A stretch of DNA of 64,000 nucleotides from CAZROT01 sp964601895 (GTDB lineage Bacteria; Pseudomonadota; Gammaproteobacteria; Enterobacterales; Enterobacteriaceae). Below the pieces are notes generated by a model, which saw only the letters and a list, made by a program, of their open reading frames with translations, had not been told where the DNA came from and made no database searches. Shown in pieces: positions 36,403-44,045 of the stretch; positions within the stretch are counted from its first letter, which is position 1; each line of letters starts with the position of its first letter. Location: assembly GCA_964601895.1 (NCBI GenBank), contig CAZROT010000005.1, positions 1 to 64,000 on the forward strand, in the 5' to 3' direction. A program made the position numbers and the translations under genes.

Positions 36403-36972
36403 ATGCACCCGCTTATTCCAGCAGTTTTCCTGGATCGTGATGGTACCATTAATGTTGATCACGGATATGTCCATGAAATAAAAGATTTTCAGTTTATTGA
36501 TGGTGTTATTGATGCATGCCGGGAATTAAAACATATGGGGTTTGCGTTAATACTGGTGACAAATCAGTCGGGTATTGCGCGTGGTAAGTTTACTGAAAAA
36601 AAATTTATGCGCCTGACTGAATGGATGAGGCGCTCACTGGCGGACAGGAGTGTTGATTTCGATGCTGTCTATTTTTGCCCTCATCATCCTGATGGAACAG
36701 TAAGCCAGTACAAAAAAATCTGCAGCTGCCGCAAACCAAAACCCGGCCTGTTGCTACAGGCACAAGCTGAGCTTAACATTGATATGGCAGCCTCCTTTAT
36801 GGTAGGTGATACAACAGCAGACATGCACGCAGCCATGGCCGCGGATGTGGGTATCAAAGTTCTGGTAAGAACAGGAAAACCCGTCACTGAAAAAGATGAG
36901 TCAATGGCAGACTGGGTACTGAATAGCCTGTCAGATCTTCCAAACGCTATCAGGATGCACATGCCCGAATAA
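36403..36972 (+). CDS. gmhB: D-glycero-beta-D-manno-heptose-1,7-bisphosphate 7-phosphatase
   Basis: GmhB removes the 7-phosphate in ADP-heptose synthesis for the lipopolysaccharide inner core. The 189-residue product (E. coli 191) is a HAD-superfamily enzyme. The nucleophile motif FLDRDGTIN is at residues 9-17, VTNQSGIARG is motif II, the Cys/His zinc cluster spans YFCPHHPDG and CSCRKPKPG, and motif IV lies in MVGDTTADMHAA. It is divergent from metN as in E. coli. Confidence 0.97.
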   Translation: MHPLIPAVFLDRDGTINVDHGYVHEIKDFQFIDGVIDACRELKHMGFALILVTNQSGIARGKFTEKKFMRLTEWMRRSLADRSVDFDAVYFCPHHPDGTVSQYKKICSCRKPKPGLLLQAQAELNIDMAASFMVGDTTADMHAAMAADVGIKVLVRTGKPVTEKDESMADWVLNSLSDLPNAIRMHMPE

Positions 36973-37021
36973 TCTGGAGTCCTGTTACACCTAAAAACCT
37001 GCCTGGAACAGCCGTGACCGA

Positions 37022-38377
37022 TTAGAGAATGCGATTAATCAACCTGTCTATACGCACCCGACGTAGTTGGGTAATGATTTTGCGCACCTTTACTGGGTAC
37101 TGTTTAATTGTTTGCAGTTCAAGGTAATGAGTAATAATTTGTGTATGAGTGCGAATGCATGCAAGCTCTTCTTGCCTTTGTTCATGCAGCTGCTGGAGAG
37201 GATCATGGATAAGAATGGCGTTTTCAAGATCAAGCCGCCAGGCACGTAAATTAAAGTTATTCCCCGTTATTAACTGCCAGTCACTATCAATCCATATACC
37301 TTTTGCATGGTAGCTATTTTCTCTGTCTTTCCATAACCGCACAATTAATTGTCTGTTATTCAAATAATACTGCAAACGTCGGAGAAAATGGTAAAGATTA
37401 ACTTCATAGAGGTAAGGTAACGCACCCACTATTTTAAAAGGCTGATCCTCGGGAATATAGAAGTCGTTAGCTGTCTTATCACCAAGAATCATTTCTACCT
37501 GTTTACCCTGACGTAAAAGATAAATGATATTTTTTAATAATACCGCCGGAAGGTTAAAATAGGGCGTACAAATGATTATCTGCTGCGTAGCAGAACGCAT
37601 TAAATGCTGAATAGTTTTATTCAACAGGCTCTTTTTTCCCAAACCAACCAGAGGTGTGATAGCTAACTGTTCATTATCAGCATGATTGACAAAATGATAG
37701 CTACCACTACGTAGTGCACGACGTAGCTGACGAATTGCACTTTTGATCTCATGCTGTTTTGGCCTGTCATCACGATCGAGTCGTTGTACAGCAGTAGTAT
37801 TGAGAAAATACCCTTCGATATACGCGATCATAATGGCGGCTAATCGCGTATTGCGGATAAGCTGGTAACGGTCGTAGCGGTATTTATCGTGCTGCTGAAG
37901 ATAAACATTATTGATACTGGCACCACTGTAGAGCACAGTGTCATCAATGATAAAACCTTTCAGATGGAGTACGCCAAGCATCTCACGCGTATTAACGGGG
38001 ACCCCGTAAACAGGAACAGAAACACCCGGATGTGCTTTTGCTATTTCGCAATACCAATCAGCATTAGTACTGCCAGCAGCTTCCCCAATACGCCCGCGTT
38101 GCGCACGATACCAGTCTACCAATACGCATATTTCTAATTCCGGGCAGCGTTGTTTGGCCTGGTAGAGCGCAGAAAGTACTTCTCGCCCTGCATCATCGTT
38201 TTCCAGATAAAGTGCAACTAACCAGATACGCTGCATGGCATTAGCAATAAGCTCCAGAAGCGAGGTACGGAATACCTGGGGGCAATAAAGAGTCTGGATA
38301 CCATCAGCTGTTTGAGGGAGTTTGGGCAATTGCGCAAGATGTTGTTGATGTTTATTATGCTTAAGTTTGTGAAACAT
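37022..38377 (-). CDS. pssA: CDP-diacylglycerol--serine O-phosphatidyltransferase
   Basis: PssA makes phosphatidylserine from CDP-diacylglycerol (the CdsA product) and serine, leading to phosphatidylethanolamine. With ATG 38377 the product has 451 residues, exactly as in E. coli, starting MFHKLKHNKHQQHLAQLPK. A 29-codon upstream extension to 38464 is rejected for this reason. It is a phospholipase-D-superfamily enzyme with HKD-type motifs HLKGFIIDDTVLYSGAS and HAKGIWIDSDWQLITGNN. E. coli has tapT/yfiQ and other genes between pssA and yfiF; here the two are divergent neighbours. Confidence 0.97.
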   Translation of the reverse strand: MFHKLKHNKHQQHLAQLPKLPQTADGIQTLYCPQVFRTSLLELIANAMQRIWLVALYLENDDAGREVLSALYQAKQRCPELEICVLVDWYRAQRGRIGEAAGSTNADWYCEIAKAHPGVSVPVYGVPVNTREMLGVLHLKGFIIDDTVLYSGASINNVYLQQHDKYRYDRYQLIRNTRLAAIMIAYIEGYFLNTTAVQRLDRDDRPKQHEIKSAIRQLRRALRSGSYHFVNHADNEQLAITPLVGLGKKSLLNKTIQHLMRSATQQIIICTPYFNLPAVLLKNIIYLLRQGKQVEMILGDKTANDFYIPEDQPFKIVGALPYLYEVNLYHFLRRLQYYLNNRQLIVRLWKDRENSYHAKGIWIDSDWQLITGNNFNLRAWRLDLENAILIHDPLQQLHEQRQEELACIRTHTQIITHYLELQTIKQYPVKVRKIITQLRRVRIDRLINRIL

Positions 38378-38691
38378 CACAGCGTGCTGACTCTCCTGGT
38401 TCCATAAACAGATAAAAACTGCCGTTGTGCGAAACTGACTGGCAGAATCAGGGAATAATAACACCAGTTTTTATTAATGCCTGCAACTTTTTCCGCTTTC
38501 TGTCATTTCCATTAAATCTGAACAGCCGAACATGCTACCTCTGCACAACAAAAATGGTATTTCTATAATTTTTCGCTAAAAACCTCACCGTGCAATCGAT
38601 ACGGTTAATACAGTTTCAATAAGCTTATTGTTGTTAGCAGCGATTACACCATCATGAAAACGAAATTGCCATATTTAATTCCAATGACATC

Positions 38692-38941
38692 TTGACAACA
38701 ACGCAATAATTCTTACTCTGGAACTGAAAATTCAGCTATTCAGAAACCTCTGTTACGGCACGAGCTGTCATTTATCTTTAGTGAATGCATTGCATTGACG
38801 TTCAAAACCAGACATCGTCATGACCGTTTAGTAAATTGATAGTTTCCGGCGTCCCGCATAGAATATCTGCCTTTGCAGGCAGCGTTGAGTTTACCACTAA
38901 AATAATAGTGTCAGTCCTGAAGCCAATCGTGGCGAGGACTG
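38692..38941 (+). promoter_or_regulatory. Possible yfiF promoter and structured leader
   Basis: The pssA-yfiF gap (38378-38983, about 600 bases) contains no gene that I can support. TTGACA (38692-38697) with TACTCT 16 bases further (38714-38719) could be a promoter. Just before yfiF, CAGTCCT (38912-38918) pairs with AGGACTG (38935-38941) around an inner GCC/GGC stem, followed by T-rich sequence. It could act as a terminator or attenuator in the yfiF leader. Confidence 0.35.
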
Positions 38942-38983
38942 CCGGCATTTTTGATTTTTATACATTGGTGAAAAGAAAGCATA

Positions 38984-40024
38984 ATGAACGACTCGTTTGA
39001 CGGTAAAAATGGTAAGGTTAAAGTGATGTATGTGCGCAGTGATGCACAAAAGCGCCAGAAAAAGCGTCCGACAAACCGTTTTGGTGATGCGCCGCGCCGG
39101 GATGTGTCAGATTCTGTTACGCGGCACCGTCGTACCACAGATCGACGTCATGATAAAGTTTATTCTGAAAAACCATTTAGTTATGATTCACCATGGAAAA
39201 CTCTGCCCCCTGCTTCCATAACCGAAGAACAACAGGTTGATCACGGTGGCATATCTGGTAAAAGCCAGATTGATCCTGAGCAATTGCGCCGCCAGAGAAT
39301 GGAAGAAACAAAAGTTTATGGGGAAAACGCCTGTCAGGCATTATTCAGCAATCGCCCACAAGCCCTTGTGCGTGCCTGGTTTGCAGAATCTGTTACACCC
39401 CGTTTTCGTGAAACGCTGCGTTGGATGGCGGCAAATCACAAAGCTTATCATGTCGTTGATGACGAAGAGCTGGCTAAAGCATCAGGTACAGAGCATCATG
39501 GTGGCGTATGTTTCCTCATTAAAAAGCGCCAGAGCCTGGATGCAACCATGTATCTACAACAGGCACCGCAAACAGATTGCGTACTGGCGCTGGATATACC
39601 AGGAAATCCTTATAATTTAGGTGGTATTATACGCAGTGGCGCACATTTTGGTGTTAACGCTGTATTATTGCAGGATCCCAATCTTCTGGAATCTGGTGCC
39701 GCAATCCGTACAGCCGAGGGTGGCGCTGAGTATATCCAGGCAATTAATGCCAGTGATTTTCTGTCAACACTGAATGTATTTCGTAATGCAGGTTATGCGA
39801 TTGTTATCGCTTCAGATGATAAAGGTACGCCGTTATTACAGGCACAATTACCCGCCAGAATGGTATTAGTACTTAGCCATGGACATCATGAGTTGGCTGA
39901 CCGCCTCTGGCAGCAGGGGAACCTGAATGTTTCAATTGAAGGTACCAATAGAGTAGGGCTGAATATTTCAGTAACAGCCGGCGTTGTGTTAGCGCAATGG
40001 TGGCATCAAAATACAGTTAAATAA
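38984..40024 (+). CDS. yfiF: SPOUT (TrmH-family) RNA methyltransferase YfiF
   Basis: The 346-residue product aligns end to end with E. coli YfiF (345), a putative rRNA or tRNA 2'-O-ribose methyltransferase whose exact target is not settled. The N-terminal 90 residues are basic and low in complexity. An RNA-binding substrate domain follows (RVYGENACQALF-like, here KVYGENACQALF). The SPOUT knot is marked by LALDIPGNPYNLGGIIRSGAHFG, and the C-terminal segment VGLNISVTAGVVLAQWW is present. Motif 2, normally close to GxExxG, reads SHGHHEL, a variation from the E. coli sequence. Confidence 0.93.
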   Translation: MNDSFDGKNGKVKVMYVRSDAQKRQKKRPTNRFGDAPRRDVSDSVTRHRRTTDRRHDKVYSEKPFSYDSPWKTLPPASITEEQQVDHGGISGKSQIDPEQLRRQRMEETKVYGENACQALFSNRPQALVRAWFAESVTPRFRETLRWMAANHKAYHVVDDEELAKASGTEHHGGVCFLIKKRQSLDATMYLQQAPQTDCVLALDIPGNPYNLGGIIRSGAHFGVNAVLLQDPNLLESGAAIRTAEGGAEYIQAINASDFLSTLNVFRNAGYAIVIASDDKGTPLLQAQLPARMVLVLSHGHHELADRLWQQGNLNVSIEGTNRVGLNISVTAGVVLAQWWHQNTVK

Positions 40025-40160
40025 GCAGCAAACTTATGCACCAGAATGTAAACACATTTTGCTTTATCAACGCTGCGCATCTTTCCCATACAAGGCACTG
40101 AATCAGCATTCCAGCCACTGATTCGGGCCGGATGAGAAATTTCAGTCCCTGTTTAGGGTA

Positions 40161-41441
40161 TTACATATTTTTTAACGTCATGCCGTTATTTTTTAACTTA
40201 AATTTTAATATAAAGATAATAAGTGCACCCACGCAGGAACAGAGAGGAATAATACCAAGGGCATATTGATAAGCATCAAGGTGATACAGTTTTATTCCTT
40301 CTTTACTCAACGAGCCAGACCAGAATATATCCATTACCTTACCTATTAAGGTATGGAAAAATGATCCCCCTAACATATTAATACTATTTAAAAAGGCAAT
40401 CGTGATCCCTAAATTTTTTTCCGCAACTAATTCAGCACCGGCAGCAAATATTATAACCTGGTAGCAGCACAGCATACCGGTAATAAAAAAGAGAAAGGAA
40501 AGCATAGACATATTATATATATTGCCAAATAATAATAATAAAAGAATTAATGTCATTCCGAATCCACATATTATTATCATAATATAATTACCGAATTTCT
40601 TACTAAAAAAAGCTAATAATGGTCCTCCAAACAACATGCCAAAAAATATAAATGATATCAGTCCTGCCGCCTCTCCTTTTCCAATACTATAAGCGGTCAT
40701 GAGATAAGGGACTCCCCAAATATCAGCAAGACCTTCCAGAGACCCTACCATCAACAGGTTAGCGATAGCCAGGCACCAAATCCATGGAGACATGAGAATG
40801 AATTTTAAATCAGTTATTTTCATTGGTTCATTTGCCGCGCTAACTTTTATATTTTCCGGCGAACGCAGAAAAAACCAGGTTGTCAATCCAATACTGATAG
40901 ACAGCAGCCCTAATATTAACGCAACGTTTTGCCACTGATAATTTTCTATCAGCAGACTGATGGGCTTTCCTCCATAAATAGCGCCCATAAGGCCTAACGT
41001 AAATGAAAAACCTATCATTTTTGAATAATTTTTTTTAGGAAACCATTCGGAAATAACTTTAGATACACCTAAAAAACCTACGGCTGAACCTGCGCCTACT
41101 AAAAATCTGCTTAATACCGCCAGATAAAAATTATTTGTATGCGTAAAAATTAAAGTAGCAATACCACAAAGCATGGCAAATATTAAAATTATGTTTCGTG
41201 CACCGAAGCGATCAAGCAGGATTGCAACGGGGATTTGCATGCCAGCATAACCATAATAATAAAATGCTGCCAATACTCCAAAATGACTGGCATCAATGGA
41301 GAATTGCTCCATTATCTGGTACATCATCAATCCAGGCCAAAGTCGTAAAATGAATTGGTATGCAAAAAAGAATAACGGGAAAAACCACATAAAAAATGGC
41401 AGATAATGATGATATTTTAGTCTGGACACAGGAGACCTCAT
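40161..41441 (-). CDS. Major facilitator superfamily transporter
   Basis: The 426-residue product has about 12 hydrophobic helices and MFS signatures. The loop-2 motif is DRFGARNIILIFAMLCG (about residues 77-93), and the helix-4 region is RFLVGAGSAVGFLGVSKVISEWFPKKNYSKMIG. The general pattern is like MFS carriers abundant in intracellular gammaproteobacteria such as Legionella and Coxiella, but this rests on memory. The gene is clearly richer in A/T than its neighbours, with AAA, ATT and TTA codons prominent, which points to transfer. It has no counterpart beside yfiF in E. coli. The substrate is unknown. Confidence 0.8.
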   Translation of the reverse strand: MRSPVSRLKYHHYLPFFMWFFPLFFFAYQFILRLWPGLMMYQIMEQFSIDASHFGVLAAFYYYGYAGMQIPVAILLDRFGARNIILIFAMLCGIATLIFTHTNNFYLAVLSRFLVGAGSAVGFLGVSKVISEWFPKKNYSKMIGFSFTLGLMGAIYGGKPISLLIENYQWQNVALILGLLSISIGLTTWFFLRSPENIKVSAANEPMKITDLKFILMSPWIWCLAIANLLMVGSLEGLADIWGVPYLMTAYSIGKGEAAGLISFIFFGMLFGGPLLAFFSKKFGNYIMIIICGFGMTLILLLLLFGNIYNMSMLSFLFFITGMLCCYQVIIFAAGAELVAEKNLGITIAFLNSINMLGGSFFHTLIGKVMDIFWSGSLSKEGIKLYHLDAYQYALGIIPLCSCVGALIIFILKFKLKNNGMTLKNM

Positions 41442-41502
41442 CTCAGCAGGCTGATAATTTTTATCAAATTTGTTCGTTTAATGTGCAGGATTAGGAAAGC
41501 AG

Positions 41503-41532
41503 TATGATTATCGGCATCAGCCGATAATCATA
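41503..41532. promoter_or_regulatory. Perfect 13-bp palindrome upstream of the MFS gene
   Basis: TATGATTATCGGC (41503-41515) and GCCGATAATCATA (41520-41532) are exactly complementary around the 4-base spacer ATCA. It lies 62 bases upstream of the MFS start, within the 392-base divergent gap to the DUF1543 gene. The symmetry without a T-run suits a regulator-binding site, though an RNA hairpin is possible. The rest of the gap shows no ORF. Confidence 0.55.
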
Positions 41533-41833
41533 AAGAAGATGGTAATAATTTCAGTGGATTGGTAAGACATGAGATTAATAAAAACACTCTTATACTTTAG
41601 CCTTCGCGCTCTAAGGCACCCTAACACTATTTTTTATCAAAATCAATTCCGCTATCTGGCCGCATGTTATAATAAACACGGGCCTGACAAAGTCAGCATA
41701 ACAGCTGCGTTCTGGCTACCTCGTTAAGAGATAATGACGAGACCATCAATGAATCCAGAAGCACTGTTTTGCATTTTCCTGTGCAGAGATGCCGATGTAT
41801 ATTAGCGAAATTTAAACTTAAAATGGTGTTGGT

Positions 41834-42337
41834 ATGATTGAATTATTTTTATTCTACCTGGGCGGTAATGCAAATAATGCAAACATTGAAGTACATGATG
41901 TACAGTTTGCTGCTGTTGAGAAACCAGAAGATGCCTTCCCTGCATTAAAAAAGAGATGGTTTGGCAAACAACATACATTACACATTGATGGCTATACAAA
42001 AATATCCTGGGCAGATGGCTATGACGTTTATCTGGATACCGAGGCACAAAATGATGAAAAACGCCTGTACTTTGTAAATATGGGAGGATATAGCCCCAAT
42101 TCTCTTGCCGAGCATCATGAATTTGGCCTCTTTGTGGCAACAACAGAAGAAGAAGCTAAAAACAAAGCAAAAGAGGTACTACTGTGCGGTACCCTTCAAC
42201 CCCATAAGGATGATTTAAAAACAGTAGATGACTGTATGGCTATCACAGAAGTGGATAACTATTATATTCGTCTTAATTATAATCCTGCAGGTACTCCAGC
42301 AAAACCGCTATTCCAGGGGTGGCTGCCTGTCAGGTAA
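41834..42337 (+). CDS. DUF1543-family protein
   Basis: The 167-residue product has the DUF1543 pattern. Its N-terminus is FLFYLGGNANNANIEVHDVQF, with an LYFVNMGGY segment near residue 78 and HEFGLFVATTEEEAKNKAKE near residue 98. The family is small, cytosolic and of unknown function. An internal duplication is suggested by the repeated pattern of a glycine pair, then H-E/H-D and F. ATG 41834 follows GGTGTTGGT. It belongs to the 40-44 kb accessory stretch. Confidence 0.7.
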   Translation: MIELFLFYLGGNANNANIEVHDVQFAAVEKPEDAFPALKKRWFGKQHTLHIDGYTKISWADGYDVYLDTEAQNDEKRLYFVNMGGYSPNSLAEHHEFGLFVATTEEEAKNKAKEVLLCGTLQPHKDDLKTVDDCMAITEVDNYYIRLNYNPAGTPAKPLFQGWLPVR

Positions 42338-42572
42338 GTAGCGTGATTACCATTTTCGATTAGCTGTCCTGTTTTTAACTTTTAACTCCATAATTCCTGG
42401 CCTGCTTTGACAAATGCAGGCTATGCGACTGTAACATGCCAGAATGCCCCTTGTTATTAGCTAATAAGCAGATGACTATTTCAATAAACAGCACAGAAAA
42501 TAAAGCATTCCGGTAAATTATGCTTATTTATATAAAATATTTATTATTATTATTTTTTATTAATTAATACGC

Positions 42573-42684
42573 TATAATAGTCTGTACGGATTTTTTTACC
42601 GCTGCAGGCAGTGACTCCTGGCAAACAGTAGCTATCAGTCACCCCGCCAGTTGCATTACATGCTCAAAGTAGAGGAACAGAGAG
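42573..42684 (+). promoter_or_regulatory. Promoter-like A/T-rich region before the 160-residue gene
   Basis: TATAAT (42573-42578) sits in a very A/T-rich stretch (about 42515-42570) with runs of ATT repeats, but no good -35 box is visible. The gene starts about 100 bases downstream after AGGAACAGAGAG. Elsewhere in the 347-base gap, GCCTGC (42400-42405) and GCAGGC (42416-42421) form a short stem after the DUF1543 gene. No ORF is supported in the gap. Confidence 0.4.
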
Positions 42685-43167
42685 ATGACAACTATTAACC
42701 CCTATTCCCACTCAGTGAATCCCTATGTTGAGAGAAGCACAAAGGGCAATAAAGCTCACGGTAACCCAACGTCCAGTTCTGACAGTAGTGACAGCAAAAA
42801 AATTGTCCATAAACCGCAGGATATCACACTTGTAAAAATAAATGCCGTTGATAAAGAATCCCTTGCAGAAGTCATCACTCATCTTAACAGACTGAATACG
42901 CTGAAAGATTATTCTGCACGTGAGGATATATCATCCGATAGTCTGGCTGCCCTGCAGCAGGAAGTGTCAATGCGGCTGGACGACATTGACAGGATTGCAA
43001 AAGAAACAGGCAATACCAGTATCAGTGCTGATGCACTTGGTCTGCGTGGTTTTGATGTCACTATCAGAAACAATGGCAGGCCTGATCCAACAAATATGCA
43101 AAACATGCAGAAACAACTGGATTACGCAAAAAATCAGCTGAATAAATTAAGCGTTGACGCAAAATAG
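42685..43167 (+). CDS. Unrecognised 160-residue Ser/Asn-rich protein, candidate secreted factor
   Basis: I recognise no family. The N-terminus MTTINPYSHSVNPYVERS contains a repeated NPYxxS-like unit and, with the Ser-rich stretch SSSDSSDSKK (about residues 30-39), is polar and probably disordered, as are many type III export signals. The remainder is helical, with the end QNMQKQLDYAKNQLNKLS capable of a coiled coil. A good ribosome-binding site, its own promoter-like box and a terminator-like hairpin support it as a real monocistronic gene. Secretion is inference only. Confidence 0.6.
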   Translation: MTTINPYSHSVNPYVERSTKGNKAHGNPTSSSDSSDSKKIVHKPQDITLVKINAVDKESLAEVITHLNRLNTLKDYSAREDISSDSLAALQQEVSMRLDDIDRIAKETGNTSISADALGLRGFDVTIRNNGRPDPTNMQNMQKQLDYAKNQLNKLSVDAK

Positions 43168-43184
43168 CAGGTAATAATACCTAT

Positions 43185-43208
43185 TGGTCAGCAATCAACA
43201 GCTGACCA
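43185..43208 (+). terminator. Hairpin after the 160-residue gene
   Basis: TGGTCAGC (43185-43192) and GCTGACCA (43201-43208) form a perfect 8-bp stem with an 8-base loop, 18 bases after the stop codon. A weak TATCTTT follows. Position favours a terminator. The 252 bases from here to the SMR gene contain nothing else recognised. Confidence 0.5.
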
Positions 43209-43460
43209 TATCTTTACTGCCATGCCCTCATTTTCAGTCTGGTTACTTTTATCCCGGTTACTCATCAGAAATAAAACAGGTACATGACAATATCCTCTTG
43301 CAGAAAGACAAGGCGTAGTTTTACTACACAGATCGGCTGATACCCTGTGATTCGCTGTATCGTAAATTTCTTTTCATAAAATAACAGGTTCATTTACGTA
43401 TTGATTTTTACGTATAGCGCTATATTTTATATATAAATATTATCAATGATAACAACCTGT

Positions 43461-43778
43461 ATGGCATGGATTTATCTTATAATCGCAGGCGTTCTGGAAA
43501 TTGGCTGGCCACTGGGGCTTAAAATAGCACAGGGAACAGAACAGCGTCTGCTGGGAATCAGTATCGCAATCCTGTTTATGGCGGCCAGTGGCACCTTACT
43601 CTGGCTGGCGCAACGTGAAATCCCGATAGGTACAGCCTATGCTGTCTGGACAGGCATTGGCGCTGCAGGTACCTTTATTGTTGGCCTGATGTTTTTTGGG
43701 GATGAAGCCAATACCCTGAAATATATTGGCATAATTGCAATTATCGGGGGAGTCGCCCTGTTAAAACTGGCGGATTAA
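43461..43778 (+). CDS. gdx: SMR-family exporter, Gdx (SugE) type
   Basis: The 105-residue product has four transmembrane helices and the small multidrug resistance fold. Helix 1 carries the essential Glu in AGVLEIGWPLGLKIA (residue 13), and GTAYAVWTGIGAAGTF is the conserved loop and helix 3 segment. The Gdx subgroup exports guanidinium; this sequence resembles its relatives with EIGWPLGLK. ATG 43461 (MAWIYLII) is preferred over 43446 by family length. No guanidine riboswitch was recognised upstream. A 69-codon ORF downstream is not supported. Confidence 0.85.
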   Translation: MAWIYLIIAGVLEIGWPLGLKIAQGTEQRLLGISIAILFMAASGTLLWLAQREIPIGTAYAVWTGIGAAGTFIVGLMFFGDEANTLKYIGIIAIIGGVALLKLAD

Positions 43779-44045
43779 GTAACCTGAACAGGAAATGGTC
43801 TTCTATCTGCAGCACAGCAAACCTGAAAAAACATCCTGCATGACATCAAAAGGCAGGGCCGTAATGAGAGCAAACATCCTGAAATACCTGCCTGGCAACA
43901 CGCAAGACAACATCCTGTCATCCCTCTTACTTATTTACTCAATAACATGCCCGTATTTCCTGAAAAACCACTCTCGCAGGATATGGCAGGCGCAAGACCC
44001 TTGAGGTATGGTCAGATCAGAAAAGACAGGGCATCTGTTTTTTAG

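Noticed and set aside
37022..38464. Longer 480-codon version of pssA
   Set aside because: The first 29 codons lack similarity; the ATG at 38377 gives exactly the E. coli length and N-terminus.
40161..44000. Genomic island or prophage with integration ends
   Set aside because: The stretch is A/T-rich and accessory in content, but I see no integrase, tRNA gene or direct-repeat attachment sites.
43795..44004. 69-codon ORF between gdx and gyrB
   Set aside because: No recognisable similarity, no ribosome-binding site, composition like translated intergenic DNA.
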